NCBI GenBank assembly: GCA_963814165.1
Contig: CAWFBW010000008.1
Location: 434,001-498,000, forward strand
DNA from: DASRAA01 sp963814165
Lineage (GTDB): Bacteria; Acidobacteriota; Terriglobia; Terriglobales; Acidobacteriaceae
DNA: 64,000 nt
Direction: 5' to 3'
Shown: one piece after another, positions 35,600-45,281 of the stretch
Layout: each line of letters starts with the position of its first letter
How positions within the stretch are numbered: the stretch's first letter is position 1
The notes under the pieces: model-generated
The model's input: only the letters and a program-made list of their open reading frames with translations
Told to the model about the DNA's origin: nothing
Databases searched by the model: none
Program-made: the position numbers and the translations under genes

Positions 35600-35911
35600 A
35601 TGATCGCTTACCTCACCTTGGAGATTCGCATCGAAGGCGCGAAGTCGCTGAAAGACAAGCGCCAGGTATTGCGCAGCGTGAAAGATGGCCTGCGCACGCG
35701 CTTCAACGTCTCAGTGGCCGACGTCGATCCTAGCGACGCCTGGCAGCGCGCCACCCTCGGCGTTGTGAGCATCTCTTCGTCGCGCGACTATCTGGAAGGA
35801 TTGATGCGCAACGTCGAGCGTTTCGCGGTGCGTGCTGCCAACAACAACGGCGGCGAAGTCACCGACTCTTTTGTGGACTTCCTCAGCGAAGCGGAATTCG
35901 GCGGTCAATGA
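35600..35911 (+). CDS. ylxP: DUF503 family protein YlxP
   Basis: This 103-aa protein starts IAYLTLEIRIEGAKSLKDKR and contains VRSVKDGLRTRFNVSVADVD-like sequence (RSVKDGLRTRFNVSVADVDP), the signature of DUF503/YlxP. These proteins occur between infB and rbfA in many bacteria. A role in ribosome maturation is suspected but not established. Confidence 0.9.
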   Translation: MIAYLTLEIRIEGAKSLKDKRQVLRSVKDGLRTRFNVSVADVDPSDAWQRATLGVVSISSSRDYLEGLMRNVERFAVRAANNNGGEVTDSFVDFLSEAEFGGQ

Positions 35912-36014
35912 CCCCCAATAACCGAAGGTACCGTGATGGTCATCACCGCTGAGTTGACACAATAGCGTATCCTCTAACGTTCACCTTTTTTGATGGACAC
36001 GACTGTAAGGCCTA

Positions 36015-36383
36015 ATGGAGAACCGCACACAAAAATATCTTCGGGCGCGCCGCAGCGAAGCGTTGCGCGAGGAAATCACTACGCTTGTCGAGGGCGAGCT
36101 GGAAGACCCTCGCATCGGACTAGTGACCGTGAACGAAGTGGTGATGGCAACGGACGGCAAGGTTGCGCGAGTGTTTATCGAAGTGGCAGGTGACGACAAA
36201 GAAGTCGAGGAGAGCATGGAAGGACTGAACGACGCTCGCGGCTTCATCCGCCATGCCCTGACCGCCAACCTCGGCCTGCGCCACGCCCCCGAACTCCTGT
36301 TCATCCTCGACCACCGGGACGAGCATGGCAGCCGGGTTCAGGAGTTGCTGGAGCGCATCGAGAAACGCAAGCGAAAAACTTGA
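36015..36383 (+). CDS. rbfA: Ribosome-binding factor A
   Basis: This 122-aa KH-type protein matches RbfA: EALREEITTLVEGELEDPRI near the N-terminus, FIRHALTANLGLRHAPELLF and DEHGSRVQELLERI towards the end. RbfA acts in late 16S processing and 30S maturation. nrnA starts 17 bases after its stop. Confidence 0.94.
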   Translation: MENRTQKYLRARRSEALREEITTLVEGELEDPRIGLVTVNEVVMATDGKVARVFIEVAGDDKEVEESMEGLNDARGFIRHALTANLGLRHAPELLFILDHRDEHGSRVQELLERIEKRKRKT

Positions 36384-36399
36384 TCTGGGACCAGGGACG

Positions 36400-37386
36400 A
36401 TGCTCGACGAAGTACTGAATCAGATAGGGAGAAGGAAGAAGTTTATTCTCACTTCGCACGCGCGGCCAGACGGTGACGCCGTCGGCTCGGCGCTGGCCTG
36501 CTGTCAGATCTTGCGCAGCATGGGCAAGCAGGCGGAGGTGGTCCTCAGCGATGGTGTGCCGGGTATTTACCGTCCCCTGCCGTATGCCGATTCTGTCCTG
36601 CGCGATGTCGGCCAGGCGCCGGATGCGGAAGCGGCCATCATCCTCGAGTGCGATGGCATCGCCCGTACCAAGCTCAGTGGACTCGACAAGCACTTCCTCA
36701 TCAATATCGACCACCACGACACCGCGCGCCCGTTTGGCGATGTCAACTGGATCGACCCCAACGCCTGTGCGACGGCCGAGATGATCTTCCGCCTGGCTCG
36801 CGAAGCGGGAGTGAAAATATCGCCGGAAGTGGCGACCTGTCTGTACACCGCCGTCCTGACCGATACCGGTTCGTTCTGTTTCACCGGCACCACCGAGCGG
36901 ACGTTCGCTCTGGCGCAGGAACTGGTGAAGTGCGGCGCCGATCCCGTAAAGATCGCGCAAAGCGTGTATTTTTCCACCCAGCTCTCGAAAATGAAATTGC
37001 TCGGTGAGGCGCTGCGGACCCTTCATCGCGACGGCAGCCTGGCGTGGATGAACGTCACACATCGCACCATGGAACTTTGCGAATCGCAGGAAGAGGACTG
37101 CGAAGGCCTCGTGAACTACGCGCTGGCAATCGAGGGAATTGAAGTGGCGCTGTTCTTTCGCGAGCAGCGGGAGGGCGGCTTTCGCGTCAGCCTGCGCAGC
37201 AAAGGTGCCGTCAATGTAGCCAAAGTCGCGGAGGCCTTCGGCGGCGGCGGCCACACCTGCGCCAGCGGATGCGCCATCGAAGGCCCGCTTTCGGTCGCAA
37301 CCGAGCGTATGATCGCCCAACTGCGGATCCGCGGATTCGAGAACAGCGGTAATGGCGACGGTCGTCATCCGGACAAGGTGCAATAG
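36400..37386 (+). CDS. DHH-family phosphoesterase, NrnA-type (nanoRNase/pAp phosphatase)
   Basis: This 328-aa protein starts at ATG 36400. DHH motifs are HARPDGDAVGSALACCQILR, LECDG, NIDHHDTARPFGDVNWIDPN and the DHHA1 glycine-rich AEAFGGGGHTCASGCAIEG. NrnA enzymes degrade 2-5-nt RNAs and pAp. The family commonly follows rbfA in bacteria lacking oligoribonuclease. Substrate is inferred from family only. Confidence 0.9.
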   Translation: MLDEVLNQIGRRKKFILTSHARPDGDAVGSALACCQILRSMGKQAEVVLSDGVPGIYRPLPYADSVLRDVGQAPDAEAAIILECDGIARTKLSGLDKHFLINIDHHDTARPFGDVNWIDPNACATAEMIFRLAREAGVKISPEVATCLYTAVLTDTGSFCFTGTTERTFALAQELVKCGADPVKIAQSVYFSTQLSKMKLLGEALRTLHRDGSLAWMNVTHRTMELCESQEEDCEGLVNYALAIEGIEVALFFREQREGGFRVSLRSKGAVNVAKVAEAFGGGGHTCASGCAIEGPLSVATERMIAQLRIRGFENSGNGDGRHPDKVQ

Positions 37387-37412
37387 TCATCGGGCTGCCT
37401 GGATCCAAACTG

Positions 37413-39107
37413 ATGGGCAAACCTCCGCTGGCCGAGCGTGCCCGGCGCTCCACTGACTTGGTGGCGTTGATTGCCTTTTGCGCTTTCTTGTTCTTCGCCG
37501 GATTGCAGGTGATCGGACTGCTCGGCGCCGATGAGCCTCGCTACGCGCAGGTGGCGCGTGAGATGCTAGAGCGCCACGACTGGGTGACTCCGACGCTGTG
37601 GGGGCAGCCTTGGCTGGAAAAGCCTCCGCTATTGTATTGGGGCCAGATGCTCGCGTACAAGGCGGCTGGCGGGGTCAGCGACGTGGCCGCCCGTTTGCCT
37701 TCTGCGGTGCTGGCCACGCTGATGGTGTTTTTCATCTACGGGTGGGCCCGGCGCTTTCGCCGCGGCATGCAGCTCGATGCGGCGCTCATCACGGCTGCGT
37801 CGGCAATCGTCATCGGCTTTGGACGCGGCGCCAGCACCGACATGCCGCTCACCGCGATGTTCACCATCGCCATGCTGTCTTGGTGGGGCTGGTATGAATC
37901 GCGGAGCCGCACATGGCTGCTGGCGTTTTACGCATTCGCCGGACTGGGAACGCTGGCGAAGGGCCCGGTCGCCGTGTTTCTTTCGGGGCTCATAATCGTC
38001 GCTTTTGCGGCCCTACGGCGCGATTGGCGGCTGGTGCTGCGTACGCTGTGGCTTCCGGGCATTGCACTGTATCTCGCGGTGACGCTGCCGTGGTTCATCG
38101 CGGTACAAACGGCGAATCCGGAGTTCTTTCGCGTCTTCATCCTCGAACACAATCTACAGCGTTATGCAACCGATCTCTATCGCCATAAGCAGCCGTTCTG
38201 GTACTATCTGCCGGTCGCGCTGATCGGTCTGCTGCCGTGGACCATCTTTGCCATCACCGCTCTAGTGGACGCCATCCGCGACTGGCGCTTTTCGGTCAGC
38301 GAGCCGCCCGGCAGCGAAGATCTGCGCACGTTTCTCGCTACTTGGTTCCTGCTGCCGATCGTGTTCTTCTCGCTGTCGCAGTCGAAACTGCCGGGATACA
38401 TTCTGCCGGCGATGCCCGCAGCAGCGATTCTGCTGGCCGATTTCGTCCTGCGCCGCGAGCAGGAGGGCGACAAGCCCAACGTCTGGCTCACTGCCTCCCA
38501 CGCGATTTTGTGTGCGGCCCTCATGGTGGCAGCGCTGATCGTTCCTTTCCGGCTGGTGCATCAGGAAATGACCAAGCCCGCTATCATCGTGGCAATTACG
38601 CTGGCCGTCATCGGGATCCTGACCGTCTGGTTCAGCCTGCGAATCCAGGGCTATCGCATGCTGCGCTTCACTACTCTCGTGCCAGTGCTCATCGCGTTTG
38701 CGCTGGTACTGCGCGGCACCGCTCCGCTGATTGACTTCTCGCAGTCAGCGCGTCCCGTGGCGTTGCGGCTGGCTGCGACGACCCTGGGTGAAGTTCCCGC
38801 GGTGGCCGTGTACGACGTGCCGCGCAGCGTCGAATACGGCCTCGGTTTCTACCGCAATCACAAGATCGCCAGCTACGAGCGGAACGAAATTCCCGACTCC
38901 GAGCATGTAGTTGTTGCGGCGGAGGGCTCGAAAGCCGAACTGGAGTTCCGGCTCAAGGACCGCCGCGTGGTTCGCATCGGCGGCTTCACAGCGCAGAAAC
39001 TGGACTTCTACCTGGTGTCGGGGGCATCCTCCCCCCTCCCCCCCTTCGTCAAAATCCTTAGAATCAGCCGTTTAGCGCGATTTCCGCGTAAAACCCTGAC
39101 TCCATAG
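37413..39107 (+). CDS. GT39-type (PMT/ArnT-like) glycosyltransferase
   Basis: This 564-aa polytopic protein has about 11-12 membrane segments. The first periplasmic loop carries LGADEPRYAQVAREMLERHD, whose Asp-Glu corresponds to the catalytic/metal site of PMT/ArnT enzymes using polyprenyl-phosphate sugars. WLEKPPLLYWGQMLAYKAAG is also typical. Acceptor unknown (lipid A, glycolipid or protein). The last ~25 residues are encoded by repeat-like C-rich DNA, so the native C-terminus may end earlier. Confidence 0.85.
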   Translation: MGKPPLAERARRSTDLVALIAFCAFLFFAGLQVIGLLGADEPRYAQVAREMLERHDWVTPTLWGQPWLEKPPLLYWGQMLAYKAAGGVSDVAARLPSAVLATLMVFFIYGWARRFRRGMQLDAALITAASAIVIGFGRGASTDMPLTAMFTIAMLSWWGWYESRSRTWLLAFYAFAGLGTLAKGPVAVFLSGLIIVAFAALRRDWRLVLRTLWLPGIALYLAVTLPWFIAVQTANPEFFRVFILEHNLQRYATDLYRHKQPFWYYLPVALIGLLPWTIFAITALVDAIRDWRFSVSEPPGSEDLRTFLATWFLLPIVFFSLSQSKLPGYILPAMPAAAILLADFVLRREQEGDKPNVWLTASHAILCAALMVAALIVPFRLVHQEMTKPAIIVAITLAVIGILTVWFSLRIQGYRMLRFTTLVPVLIAFALVLRGTAPLIDFSQSARPVALRLAATTLGEVPAVAVYDVPRSVEYGLGFYRNHKIASYERNEIPDSEHVVVAAEGSKAELEFRLKDRRVVRIGGFTAQKLDFYLVSGASSPLPPFVKILRISRLARFPRKTLTP

Positions 39108-39529
39108 GGGGTTACTGGTAAAGTCCTCTAATCAATGGACTTAGCACGCCCTCTAGAGGCGTCATTTCAAAGAACTGTTCGACTCCGCCGCCAACGCGGT
39201 GAGTGGGGGGCGGGAACACTAATCCCTCCCCTCACAATCCACTTGATATAGCAAAGCCAGCCGGCGTGATAGGACGTGGATCACGTAACACTGTGACAGC
39301 AGCGATAGCTGTTGCCAGAGAGCCCCGCAACCCGCGAGTGCGGCGAGTGCAACTGTGAGCCACCCGGTGTGGTCGGGCTACCTCCACTTGCCAACCGCAA
39401 TATTGCTAACACACGCTTTTTACCGACCGCCATTCCCCAAACGAGCCTGTTTGATTAGTTGGTCCCATCCGCACTAGACTGACTCATCACCCGGCGGCAA
39501 TCAACGAATTCCGCGCACAGCGCGCCGCG
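39108..39529. other. Non-coding gap with repeat remnants
   Basis: No supported gene or tRNA. It begins with sequence (CCCCCTCCCCCC just inside the preceding gene, then AAAGTCCTCTAATCAATGG) resembling the end of the alkD-like gene region at 43170-43200, and includes CACTAATCCC also found near 43388. These look like dispersed intergenic repeats. Confidence 0.5.
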
Positions 39530-40517
39530 GTGCAGCGACCAATGGCGGTACGCAATCCAATTCGGCCGGCGACTGGCGCGGAAATCCTCGACCTGAGGCA
39601 CTTTACTTCGGAGGACTTGCGTCCGCTGCTCGAGCTGGAAGTCGAGCGTTGGGGTAAGACGCTGGCATGGGATTATCGCAGTTCCTCGGAGATGATCCTC
39701 CGTTATGTCGATGCCAAGATCTTGCCGGGATATGCCGCGGTCGAGCGCGGCAGCGTGGTCGGCTACTCATTTTTCGTGTACGAAGGCAGCAAGGGGGTCA
39801 TCGGTGACCTGTTCGTCTCGCCTAGTCGAGCAGACGCGCGGGCTGTTGAACTCAGGCTGATTGAGCACGTGATCGAGACACTGCAACAGTCGCCTGGAGT
39901 GCAGCGCGCCGAGGCGCAATTGCTGGCGCATGACACTGGCGAGCTGGCAGAGCCCTTCGTAGCCAACGGATTTCACCGGTACCGCAGGCTGTTCCTGTCG
40001 CTCGACTTCGCGACCCACTCCACGTTCCCATCGAAGGCGGCTGACGCAGATACAGATTCGTCCGTGGACAGAGGCTGACTACCAGCCCGCTGCGGGCATC
40101 ATCACGGCTTCGTATCGGGCGCATATCGATTCCGAGATCAACGATCAGTACCGCACCGGCGCTGGATCGCTGCGCTTCCTGAACAACATCGTGCGCTTTC
40201 CGGGATGTGGCGTTTTCGATGCCGAGGCGTCGTTCGTGGCCGTTCACCAACCGACGAACTCGGCGGTGGGGCTGATTTTGTGCTCACGGGTGCGCGACGA
40301 CGTTGGCCACGTGACGCAAGTCTGCCTGCTGTCTGAGTATCGCGGGCAGGGTATTGGCGAAGGATTGATGGCTCGGACCTGCGATGCCTTGCGCAATCGC
40401 AAATTCAAGTTGCTGACGCTGACTGTGACCGAGGCGAATCATCGAGCCGTCGATCTCTATCGGAAGCTGGGATTTGAGACGCGGCGCGTGTTTGATGCGT
40501 TTGTGTGGGAGCAGTAA
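39530..40517 (+). pseudogene. Tandem-GNAT acetyltransferase, frame broken by one base
   Basis: The first GNAT domain (to about 40015) has VGYSFFVYEGSKGVIGDLFV and SPSRADARAVELRLIEHVI. The second (40020-40517) has QIRPWTEADYQPAAGIITAS, VTQVCLLSEYRGQGIGEGLM (the acetyl-CoA loop RGQGIG) and AVDLYRKLGFETRRVF. The second domain has no plausible start codon, and a +1 shift at about 40013-40021 joins the two, so this is most likely one ~330-aa double-GNAT protein. The substrate is unknown. The shift may be a sequence error. Confidence 0.75.
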
Positions 40518-40598
40518 GTAGCCAGTAGTCGGTAGCCAGTTCAAAAATAATTCCTACCTTAGAAACTGGGAACTGGTAGCTGGCTACTGGCAACTACC
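40518..40598. repeat. Inverted heptanucleotide island after the GNAT gene
   Basis: Left units GTAGCCA, GTAGTCG and GTAGCCA (40518-40538) oppose right units AACTGGG, AACTGGT, AGCTGGC, TACTGGC and AACTACC (40564-40598). It shows that the arrays are not confined to ribosomal operons. Confidence 0.9.
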
Positions 40599-40600
40599 CT

Positions 40601-40783
40601 TCAGTGTTTGATCAGCCACATCGCCCACGATGCCACAATCACTCCGCCGACAAATAAAGCGAAGCAATAGGCACCGTAGCGCACCATGTCGCGCGGGGTG
40701 TTGCGCTGGGTGATGCCGAACACGGTGGAGGCGCAGGCGGCGAAGACTACGGCGGCGCTGAAGTGCGAGAGTTCGAAGGTCAT
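40601..40783 (-). CDS. Small two-helix membrane protein, function unknown
   Basis: This 60-aa protein starts at ATG 40783, which overlaps the stop of the upstream gene (ATGA). Two hydrophobic segments are visible: FSAAVVFAACASTVFGI and AYCFALFVGGVIVASWAMWL. It is translationally coupled to the membrane protein next to it. No family was recognised. Confidence 0.65.
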   Translation of the reverse strand: MTFELSHFSAAVVFAACASTVFGITQRNTPRDMVRYGAYCFALFVGGVIVASWAMWLIKH

Positions 40784-41190
40784 TGTTTCTTCCCGATCGC
40801 GATCTGGTGCGCGTCCACCGCGGCGATGATGTTCAACAGTCCCGCCACCACAATGTACTTGGTGCCGTAGTCGGCCACGGCGCGCTGAATATTGCCGCCG
40901 CCGGCGTCCATGGCGCGGGCGATGAAATACAGGAGGCCGGAGCCAACGTCGCCGACGAAGCCGAGGATGTCGAGCAGGTCGCCGGTGTTGAAAGCGTAAA
41001 TCTTGCCCTGCATGCCAAGGCCGGCGAAGAACATGATGAAGACGGCCAGCATGAGCAGCAGGCCGCGAATCCAGCGGCGCTGGATGAAGTGGCCGAGGCC
41101 GGGAAACAACCATCCAGCCACGGGAGCGATGATGGCCATGTTGCTGTTCGTGGCCGCGCCCGCGGCCGACGTGTTCTGTGCGTTCGCCAT
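40780..41190 (-). CDS. Conserved membrane protein (DUF6677/TM2-like)
   Basis: This 136-aa protein has three hydrophobic stretches. VAGWLFPGLGHFIQRRWIRG resembles the GxGxFYxG-type turn of TM2 proteins, followed by LLLMLAVFIMFFAGLGMQGK and YIVVAGLLNIIAAVDAHQIA. It overlaps the downstream 60-aa gene by 4 bases and abuts the M24 peptidase gene upstream (shared base 41190). The three likely form an operon. No function is assigned. Confidence 0.65.
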   Translation of the reverse strand: MANAQNTSAAGAATNSNMAIIAPVAGWLFPGLGHFIQRRWIRGLLLMLAVFIMFFAGLGMQGKIYAFNTGDLLDILGFVGDVGSGLLYFIARAMDAGGGNIQRAVADYGTKYIVVAGLLNIIAAVDAHQIAIGKKQ

Positions 41191-42353
41191 CAGATGAGCA
41201 CCAAGTCGGACTGGATCCGCCCCGTAACTTCCGCCTTGCCGTTACGGATCATCATGTCAATTTCGCTGCGCACGCCGAAGTTGGGGAAGTAGATTCCGGG
41301 CTCGACTGAAAAGCACGTGTTCGGCAATATCAGGCGGTCGTCTTTTGTCTCGAGGTTGTCGAGGTTGGCGCCGTTGCCGTGGATCTCCGAAGTAATGGAG
41401 TGCCCGGTGCGATGAAAAATTTGCGGTCCGAACCCCTTGCCGACGATGAAGTCGTGAACCGCCTGGTCCACTTCCCATCCGCAAATGGGCTTGCCGCCGT
41501 CGAACGCCGCCTTCACCTTGTGGATGCCGACGTCGCGCGCGTCACGCACGATGGTAAAGATTTCGCGCTGGCGGTCGCTGGGCGTGCCGATGACGCCGGT
41601 CCAGGTGATGTCGTAAAAAACCGAATCGGGCTCGTCGCACTTGGCCCAGATGTCGAGCAGGATGAAATCGCCCGCCTTGATTGGCGCTGATGACGTCGAC
41701 GACGGCTCGTAGTGCGGATCGCCGCTGTGCGCATTCACGCTGACGTTGGGCGGGTCGCAGGTGATGAGGTCTTCGCGTTTGAAGGCCTCCATGATCCACT
41801 GCTGGATTTCAAACTCGTGCGTGCCGCCGTTACGGGTGCGACGTCCGATCTCCTGGAACGCGCCCGCGGTAATGGCATCTACCTTGGCCTGTGCTTTGTA
41901 ATGCGAAGCGATCTGCGATTCCGTCAGCGTCGCTTCGAAGCGTGCGACCAGGTTGGCCGAGGTGACGATTTCTTTGCCGAAGCTGCGGATGAGGTCCAGC
42001 ATTCCTGCGTCAACCAGCGAGATGTACGGAATCTGGTTGTTGGGCGAGTACTGCATGACCAGTTTGCTGTACGGCTTCACTATCATTTCGAGGTTCGCCC
42101 ACAGCTCCTCCCACGCCGAGTATTCCATCTTGCTGCCGGGCAGGGAGTCGAGGTGATGGCTCTCGATGCGGTGCACCAGCTTCACCGGCTCGCCTTGCGC
42201 CGGGATCACATAAAACCAGCGGCGGGTGGTGAGGCGGTCGGGAGGCAGTCCCAGCACACGGTAGGCAATGGGATCGCGGTGATGGTGGTCGTAGAACAGC
42301 CAGGCTTGGTGGCCGCCGTCGCGGAGGGCGGCCTGAATATCGGAGAGGTTCAT
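41190..42353 (-). CDS. M24 family metallopeptidase (Xaa-Pro aminopeptidase-like)
   Basis: This 387-aa protein has an N-terminal creatinase-like domain and a C-terminal pita-bread fold. Metal ligands can be placed: ILLDIWAKCDEPDSVFYDIT (Asp residues), FHRTGHSITSEIHGNG (His), CFSVEPGIYFPNF (Glu) and VRSEIDMMI (Glu). It is related to PepP/PepQ peptidases; dipeptide specificity cannot be read from the sequence. Confidence 0.85.
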   Translation of the reverse strand: MNLSDIQAALRDGGHQAWLFYDHHHRDPIAYRVLGLPPDRLTTRRWFYVIPAQGEPVKLVHRIESHHLDSLPGSKMEYSAWEELWANLEMIVKPYSKLVMQYSPNNQIPYISLVDAGMLDLIRSFGKEIVTSANLVARFEATLTESQIASHYKAQAKVDAITAGAFQEIGRRTRNGGTHEFEIQQWIMEAFKREDLITCDPPNVSVNAHSGDPHYEPSSTSSAPIKAGDFILLDIWAKCDEPDSVFYDITWTGVIGTPSDRQREIFTIVRDARDVGIHKVKAAFDGGKPICGWEVDQAVHDFIVGKGFGPQIFHRTGHSITSEIHGNGANLDNLETKDDRLILPNTCFSVEPGIYFPNFGVRSEIDMMIRNGKAEVTGRIQSDLVLI

Positions 42354-42381
42354 GCGTACTCCATTGTAAATGACGAGCGGA

Positions 42382-43122
42382 CTATTTGCCCGGTTTGGCT
42401 AGCACCCGATCGCGTGTTGCCTTCGTCAGCGTTTCGCATGCCGTGCGCAACACCAGGCGCGGCGTGCGCTCGCGAATCTTCATCAGGTAGGAGACTGTCT
42501 GCTCGGGATTCGCCTTGGCCGCTTCGCGCAGCAGCCACCCAAGCCCTTCTGCACGATCTCGTCGTCGCTCTTCAACAGCAATTCGGTGACACCCTCAATC
42601 TGCTCGAAATTCTTGTGCTGCCGCGTGCTGTGAATCAGGCTCACAGCGGCCGCACGGCGGTGCCAGACACTTTTCTTCTTCGCCCAGACGGGCATTCGCG
42701 CAAGGTAGCGATCATCGGCGGCGACCATGGGGCCGATGAGGGAGTGCACCAGCGAGTCATGGTCGGCCCATGAGGTAGATGCGGTCGATCCAACTTTCGA
42801 AGAGCTTGAACTCATCGCGGCTGAATTGCGGGGTCATGCCTTCCAGCAACATTACGGCAAAGTTCTTTTCGTCGAGTATCTCCCCGGCGAAAAGTTCATT
42901 CGCAACCTGTAAAAGGTACGGCAGGCCGTATTCGTTGAGGATCGTTCGGCGGAAACGCTTGGCGACCTTGCGCAGCTCGGCGGTGCGCCATCCACGCGAC
43001 TTCACTTCGTGCTTGAAGAAGCGCTGCACGTCTTCAGTGTGAGGTGCGGAGCCGCCGTCGATCAGCACGCGACGAATGTGGGCGGCAATGTACGCGGGCG
43101 GCTTTTGAGACTTTGCGGACAT
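42382..43122 (-). pseudogene. DNA alkylation repair protein (AlkD/HEAT-like), two frameshifts
   Basis: From ATG 43122 (MSAKSQKPPAYIAAHIRRVL) the frame runs to about 42775, then continues in another frame (SWADHDSLVHSLIGPMVAAD, MPVWAKKKSVWHRRAAAVSL) and after about 42538 in a third (LLREAAKANPEQTVSYLMKI ... RVLAKPGK). One base gained near 42774 and one lost near 42536-42541 explain this, giving a ~246-aa protein. The W.. HRRAAAVSLI and HEAT-type helices fit the DNA alkylation repair family (PF08713), which excises alkylated bases. Likely a sequence-error-broken intact gene. Confidence 0.75.
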
Positions 43123-43905
43123 GGAATTCGGCCTGGCTAAGGCGACGGCGATCAGAAAGAGGATATCACCCCCTCCCCCCATGACCCTTTGGAATCAATG
43201 AGATATCACGCAATTGCCGTGCAGTTATGCAGAAACAAACAACTTATATCTACTTGATAGAAAACATTGGACTTACGAGATCGCACTTCCTCCAAACATG
43301 GTTTGCGGCCGGTTCGGGTAACCTCAGTTTGCGATATTTCAAAGGGCTATGTAGCGCCGCGCCCTGAGCGCGGGCCGAGAAGAGACACTAATCCCCTGCC
43401 TCACGAATTATCTCTTACGCGTCGAGCTGCAATGGGCGGAAGGACATGGAGCACAGGGGCGTGTGATAGGAGCGATTAGCCCTTAGCTACAAGCTAAAAG
43501 CGCACGGCTGCCTCAGCGCAATTGAGTCAGCGTGAGAACCGGTGCCGCTGCTACGTGGCCCGACGATTCTTCTTAGCTGACCGAGGGCTCACGAGGCCGT
43601 TACGAAACTGTGCCGTCCCTGAAGGGACTCTGGTTCATCTCCCCCTTGCATCCGGGGCTCACGCCCCGGGCTACGATTGTTTGGCCCTGCGGCTGGCATT
43701 TCGGCTCAGTCCAAGGTCTATGTCCCACCGGGCGTTTTGCTCGGTAAGTTTCGTACAGCATCTCACGCCCACGGCTAGAATAAATTCCGCCGCTGCGCGG
43801 CTGCATTGGCAGCGATATCGAGACTAATTCCCGCCATGTTTTCCAGAACTGGGTTTTCACACATACTCTATTGCCTGCTCTACCGGCTTCGGCGCCATCA
43901 ACTTG
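43123..43905. other. Long non-coding gap with several dispersed repeats
   Basis: No convincing gene, tRNA or CRISPR. It includes a C-rich run (CACCCCCTCCCCCC near 43170), CACTAATCCC shared with 39212, a short heptamer trace (TTAGCTACAAGCTAAAAG near 43483-43500), and the palindrome-rich stretch GTCCCTGAAGGGAC and CCGGGGCTCACGCCCCGG (43615-43672), a type of repeat seen in acidobacterial genomes. Confidence 0.5.
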
Positions 43906-45138
43906 TCATACCAGCAGCAGCACGGCCGTCGCTACTCCCACGGCAATAATTACCCACCACATGCCGGCGGGTTCGTGCTTCACTTCGCCGAAGTAGTGAA
44001 TCAGGAACCCGCCAAAGGCGCCGCCGATAAGCGAGCCAATTCCCAGCGGCAGGAACGCGAAGCCCATGTACGTGCCCTGCTGTCCTTCGGGAGCCAGTCG
44101 CGAGACATAGTCGTAGTACCGGGGAGACATCACGATCTCGCCCAGCGCCACCGCCACCAGCGTCAGCACCGCCCCTAGGCCCGACGGCATCAGGATCAGG
44201 AAAATCCATCCCAGCGCGCTGATCAGCGTTCCCGCGGTAATCGCCATCAAGGGAGCGACCTTTTGCATGAGCAGCGTGATCACTACCGTCAGCGCAATGA
44301 CCACGACCGGCCCGGTCATCAGCAGCAGTTCAGTATCAATCGTCGGACTGATGTAGTTGTGCACGTACAGCGGCAGCGTGAGGAACTCCTGCCAGTACAC
44401 GATCCAGTAGCCGGTGAAGATCGCCAGGAACAGCATGAAACGCGGATTCGACAGCACCGTCAGGAAGTTTCTGCCGGCCTGTGCCATCGACGGCGTCTGC
44501 GTATCCCGATCGCGGTTCGGCTCCTTGAAGAAGATCAGTACACCGATGAACATCACGAAGACGCTGAGCGCCGCCACGCGAAATACGTTTTCCACCCGCA
44601 TGCGCTGGTGTACGTAGGAAGCGACAAACGGCCCCGCCGCGCCGCCAATGTTCACCAGCGTGTAGTAAATGGAGTAGCCGAACGAGCGCACATCTTCGCG
44701 CGACGAGTGCGCCGTGGTCCCGACCACCGTCGGCTTCACCAGCGCCACGCCGAACGCGGGCAGCGCCAGCACCAGCGCCACCAGCACGCCCAACGGCACG
44801 GTCTGCCGCACCGGCGCCAGCCACGGCGATCCCAGCGATCCGAGGAGAAAATAGGCGCACGACAGGATCAGGTATGCCAGCGCGAGCGCCTTGCGAAATC
44901 CCATCTTGTCGGCCAGCGCGCCGCCGAAGACCGGCAGGAACCACACCAGTCCGCCGAAGAAGCCGCTGAAGGCGCTGGCCTGCTGCGAGGGGAACTGCAG
45001 CACCTCGTTCAGGTAGCGCGTCATCGAGGCGAACGCGGCGTAGTAGGAAAGCCGCTCGAACAGCTCGCTGATGTTGGCGACCCAGAAGGGCCGTTCGAAG
45101 CCGGTGCGAATGTCGTGCCAACGCTGGGCGAAGGTCAT
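43906..45138 (-). CDS. POT/PTR2-type MFS transporter
   Basis: This 410-aa protein has about 12 membrane segments. ISELFERLSYYAAFASMTRY is the first PTR2 signature and YSIYYTLVNIGGAAGPFVAS fits the second, so a proton-coupled oligopeptide transporter is likely. Between are GGALADKMGFRKALALAYLI and other MFS loops. It is somewhat shorter than typical POT proteins (about 450-500 aa). It acts in the inner membrane; actual substrate is unknown. Confidence 0.8.
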   Translation of the reverse strand: MTFAQRWHDIRTGFERPFWVANISELFERLSYYAAFASMTRYLNEVLQFPSQQASAFSGFFGGLVWFLPVFGGALADKMGFRKALALAYLILSCAYFLLGSLGSPWLAPVRQTVPLGVLVALVLALPAFGVALVKPTVVGTTAHSSREDVRSFGYSIYYTLVNIGGAAGPFVASYVHQRMRVENVFRVAALSVFVMFIGVLIFFKEPNRDRDTQTPSMAQAGRNFLTVLSNPRFMLFLAIFTGYWIVYWQEFLTLPLYVHNYISPTIDTELLLMTGPVVVIALTVVITLLMQKVAPLMAITAGTLISALGWIFLILMPSGLGAVLTLVAVALGEIVMSPRYYDYVSRLAPEGQQGTYMGFAFLPLGIGSLIGGAFGGFLIHYFGEVKHEPAGMWWVIIAVGVATAVLLLV

Positions 45139-45143
45139 AAGAA

Positions 45144-45234
45144 GTTGTCAGTTGCCGGTTGTCAGTGAAGAAAACAGCTAGCCATTAGCAATTAGCTAAA
45201 AACCAAAAGCGAAAAGCGAAAAGCGAAAAGCCCG
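45144..45234. repeat. Heptanucleotide island upstream of the POT transporter
   Basis: Units GTTGTCA, GTTGCCG and GTTGTCA (45144-45164) are followed from about 45175 by CAGCTAG, CCATTAG, CAATTAG and then three exact CGAAAAG units. The period is 7 throughout and the unit type switches, as in the rplR-rpsE array. Confidence 0.85.
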
Positions 45235-45281
45235 AGTTGTCTTCGTTCCCTCTGCACTTGCCTGGTCGAAGGTCGATAGTA

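Noticed and set aside
43267..43827. Short open frames in the gap before the POT transporter
   Set aside because: They run through repeat DNA, have no ribosome binding sites and no similarity to a known family.
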